Of a stretch of 64,000 bases of DNA, positions 62,454 through 64,000 are shown piece by piece. The DNA is taken from NCBI GenBank assembly GCA_036365455.1, contig JAWQUS010000017.1, forward strand, positions 9,858,001 to 9,922,000, given 5' to 3'. Every line of letters starts with the position of its first letter. The first letter of the stretch is position 1. The notes below the pieces were generated by a model. That model searched no databases, was not told the DNA's origin, and saw only the letters and a list, made by a program, of their open reading frames with translations. The stretch comes from Macrosoma leucophasiata (lineage: Eukaryota; Arthropoda; Insecta; Lepidoptera; Hedylidae). The position numbers were made by a program, and so were the translations under genes.

Positions 62454-62781
62454 GTAATTTTAATGAAACACGAACGAAATCCCTGATGATCGCTAATTTA
62501 TGTTGAAAATATATCTAATTTACGAACTTCATTACTTTTCACATTTACTACAAAATCCACATCATTGCACATCGGTTTTGGTTTAACTCTATAATCTAAT
62601 GGAAAATTCAATTGATGATCACAGCCCACATTAAAGCAATGATCATTTTATTAAAATGTGTTTCGATGCAGTGATTTCGTTCCCTATGAGAGCTGCAGGT
62701 TATCAGTTGTGCTCACAATACTAAAATTTATATCGATTATTGGTTCTTAAACTGTATCCTATAATTTTATATTTATAAGCA
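62454..62781. other. No feature recognised
   Basis: AT-rich and unassigned. Confidence 0.4.
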
Positions 62782-62792
62782 GTTCAATATAT

Positions 62793-63092
62793 AATAATAA
62801 TGGCAACCCTTGATACGTCCCACTGCTGGGCACCAGTCTCTCCCCTTCTTGGGAGGAGGTCTGGAGCTTACTCCACCACGCTCCTCCAATGCGGGTTGGT
62901 TAGTGGCCAACCCGTTGTCGGGTGTTTTCAAACAGCCCATAAGGCCTCCGGCAAGGATTAACGACTGATATCTATCGAAACCAACCGGGACCGACGGCTT
63001 AACGTGCGTTCTGAAGCACGGAAATGCGCATTTTAGTTTTCCACTAGTGGTCACCCATCACACACCCGACCGCGGCCGTATCGCTTAACCGT
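62793..63092 (-). mobile_element. 5S-derived SINE, 5'-truncated, 11-bp TSD
   Basis: On the minus strand it starts at ACGGTTAAGCGATACGGCC, inside the 5S-like core, continues CGCGGTCGGG and GATGGGTGACCACTAGTGG, and keeps the whole body and tail. GTTCAATATAT flanks it exactly at 62,782-62,792 and 63,093-63,103. The 5' truncation with a duplicated target is typical of target-primed reverse transcription. Confidence 0.85.
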
Positions 63093-63103
63093 GTTCAATA
63101 TAT

Positions 63104-63876
63104 TTTTGATACCTCTCGTCATCAGTATGACCAGTAATATAGTATTACATTAAAAAATGTCATAGCTAAGTCAGTAGGCTTTAAAATGTTGTCGACCCGT
63201 GGATGCACTCTCAGAAATGGAATGGAGCGTGGTACAACACGAAGGTATGTACCTCAATTTATCTCGATAAACATAAAAATATCATTGATAAAGATAGATG
63301 GAAGCTTTGATTCAAATATATAGCAATGTTAATATCCACGGTGTTTGTGATCGTACTATACCTACTCTATTGAAACAACTAGATCGATTGTAATGTAATT
63401 TTCATATTGGTCGAAAATTGTAGACAAAGATTTCGATACTGATCCAAGTACATTTTTTAAAATTAAAATGTTTACATTAAATAAAATATGACACCTTAAT
63501 AAAGGCTTCTGTAACAATGTTTAATTTTTTTTAATCACCTTGTTTTGCTTTCCTGTGCAACATAACTCGGTTCTGATTCTAAACTTCTAAATAAAATATC
63601 ACTATTTAAAAATCTACATTTGAAACTGTATAAAAAGGGCTTAGCTTAATTTATCGCCTTATAAAACTTAGCGAGCTATAAATTCAATGTCAAAGATTGT
63701 AATAAATTTTGTACGAAATGAATTGAATAATGTTATACATTCTAAAGGTGTGATTTATTAAACTACTTTGGCATTTGATACCTTTTGAGTGCGATAATCA
63801 GCAAATATAATGTTATTTGCATATCGTATGCATGATAGATAAATGGTCTGGTATTCCACGAATTATTGAAACAACT
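63104..63876. other. No supported feature; one exon-like stretch
   Basis: At about 63,187-63,244 an ATG frame (MLSTRGCTLRNGMERGTTR) runs into AAG|GTATGT, a strong splice-donor match, after a TCAGTAG acceptor-like site. With no partner exon visible this is only noted. The rest is AT-rich. Confidence 0.3.
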
Positions 63877-64000
63877 GCCTCGGTAGCCTAGTGGTAGCAG
63901 GCCACTACTACTACGCTGAGGTCCTGGGTTCGATTCCCGGGTAGGGGGTTATCAGAGATAATGGTGAAAAAAGCCTTTATCTCAGGTTCTATTGGGATTT
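63877..64000 (+). mobile_element. tRNA(Gly)-like SINE, cut by the window end
   Basis: The head is intact: GCCTCGGTAGCCTAGTGGTA, box A TAGCCTAGTGG, box B GGTTCGATTCC. It then reaches TTCTATTGGGATTT at the last base. The remainder should lie beyond the window. Confidence 0.87.

Overview
The window looks like gene-poor nuclear DNA from an insect, most probably a moth or butterfly (Lepidoptera). This rests on the repeats: a mariner pair of the kind found in silkmoths, Helitrons with the typical lepidopteran termini, several lepidopteran-style LINE remnants, and tRNA-headed SINEs. The species cannot be named from the sequence. Background DNA is AT-rich. I find no intact protein-coding gene. Every recognisable coding stretch belongs to a decayed mobile element, and most of the many short open frames are chance frames or antisense shadows of repeats.

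The dominant component is one dispersed retroposon, called family A here. It is about 285 bp, has at least 30 full or partial copies on both strands, and ends in ...TTACATAAAAAA. Its last ~80 bp resemble the 3' end of a LINE whose ORF end survives at 59,018-59,467, so that LINE lineage is the likely source of its mobility. Around it lie two tRNA-derived SINE families (heads near 1,935 and 50,367), and a 355-360 bp SINE whose head resembles 5S rRNA, with perfect 11-13 bp target duplications on all three usable copies. There are also Helitrons (one 2.8 kb copy at 26,256-29,087 with a broken PIF1-type helicase), two broken mariners (40,728-41,896 and 53,746-55,023), at least four LINE ORF remnants (4 to 60 kb), hAT-like and other MITEs, and a 1.44 kb long-TIR element.

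Layout. 0-10 kb: nested retroposons, a long-TIR element containing a LINE piece that itself contains a Helitron, then an inverted duplication at 7.85-10.05 kb. 10-12 kb: largely featureless. 12.13-15.14 kb: a 3 kb, about 80 percent GC, 15-bp minisatellite touching a Helitron end. 15-25 kb: an RTE-like LINE tail, a three-unit ~540 bp satellite, and a LINE inserted in a ~600 bp repeat. 25-29 kb: a 5S-derived SINE and the helicase Helitron. 29-40 kb: family A copies, several TIR elements, a pair of adjacent perfect hairpins, and the least repetitive stretch (31.1-32.7 kb). 40-49 kb: two local families of repeated units, the first carrying a TATA-plus-initiator-like core, interrupted by mariner, SINE and hAT insertions. 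49-64 kb: SINEs nested in SINEs, the second mariner, a LINE endonuclease/RT remnant, a CpG-rich pocket at about 59.9-60.1 kb that is the best promoter or first-exon candidate, and another 5S-derived SINE.

The interest lies in repeat biology: a 5S-derived SINE, a minisatellite able to form G-quadruplexes and hairpins, long inverted repeats that could make double-stranded RNA, and a tandem series of promoter-like units. The order of insertions can be read from target duplications in several places.
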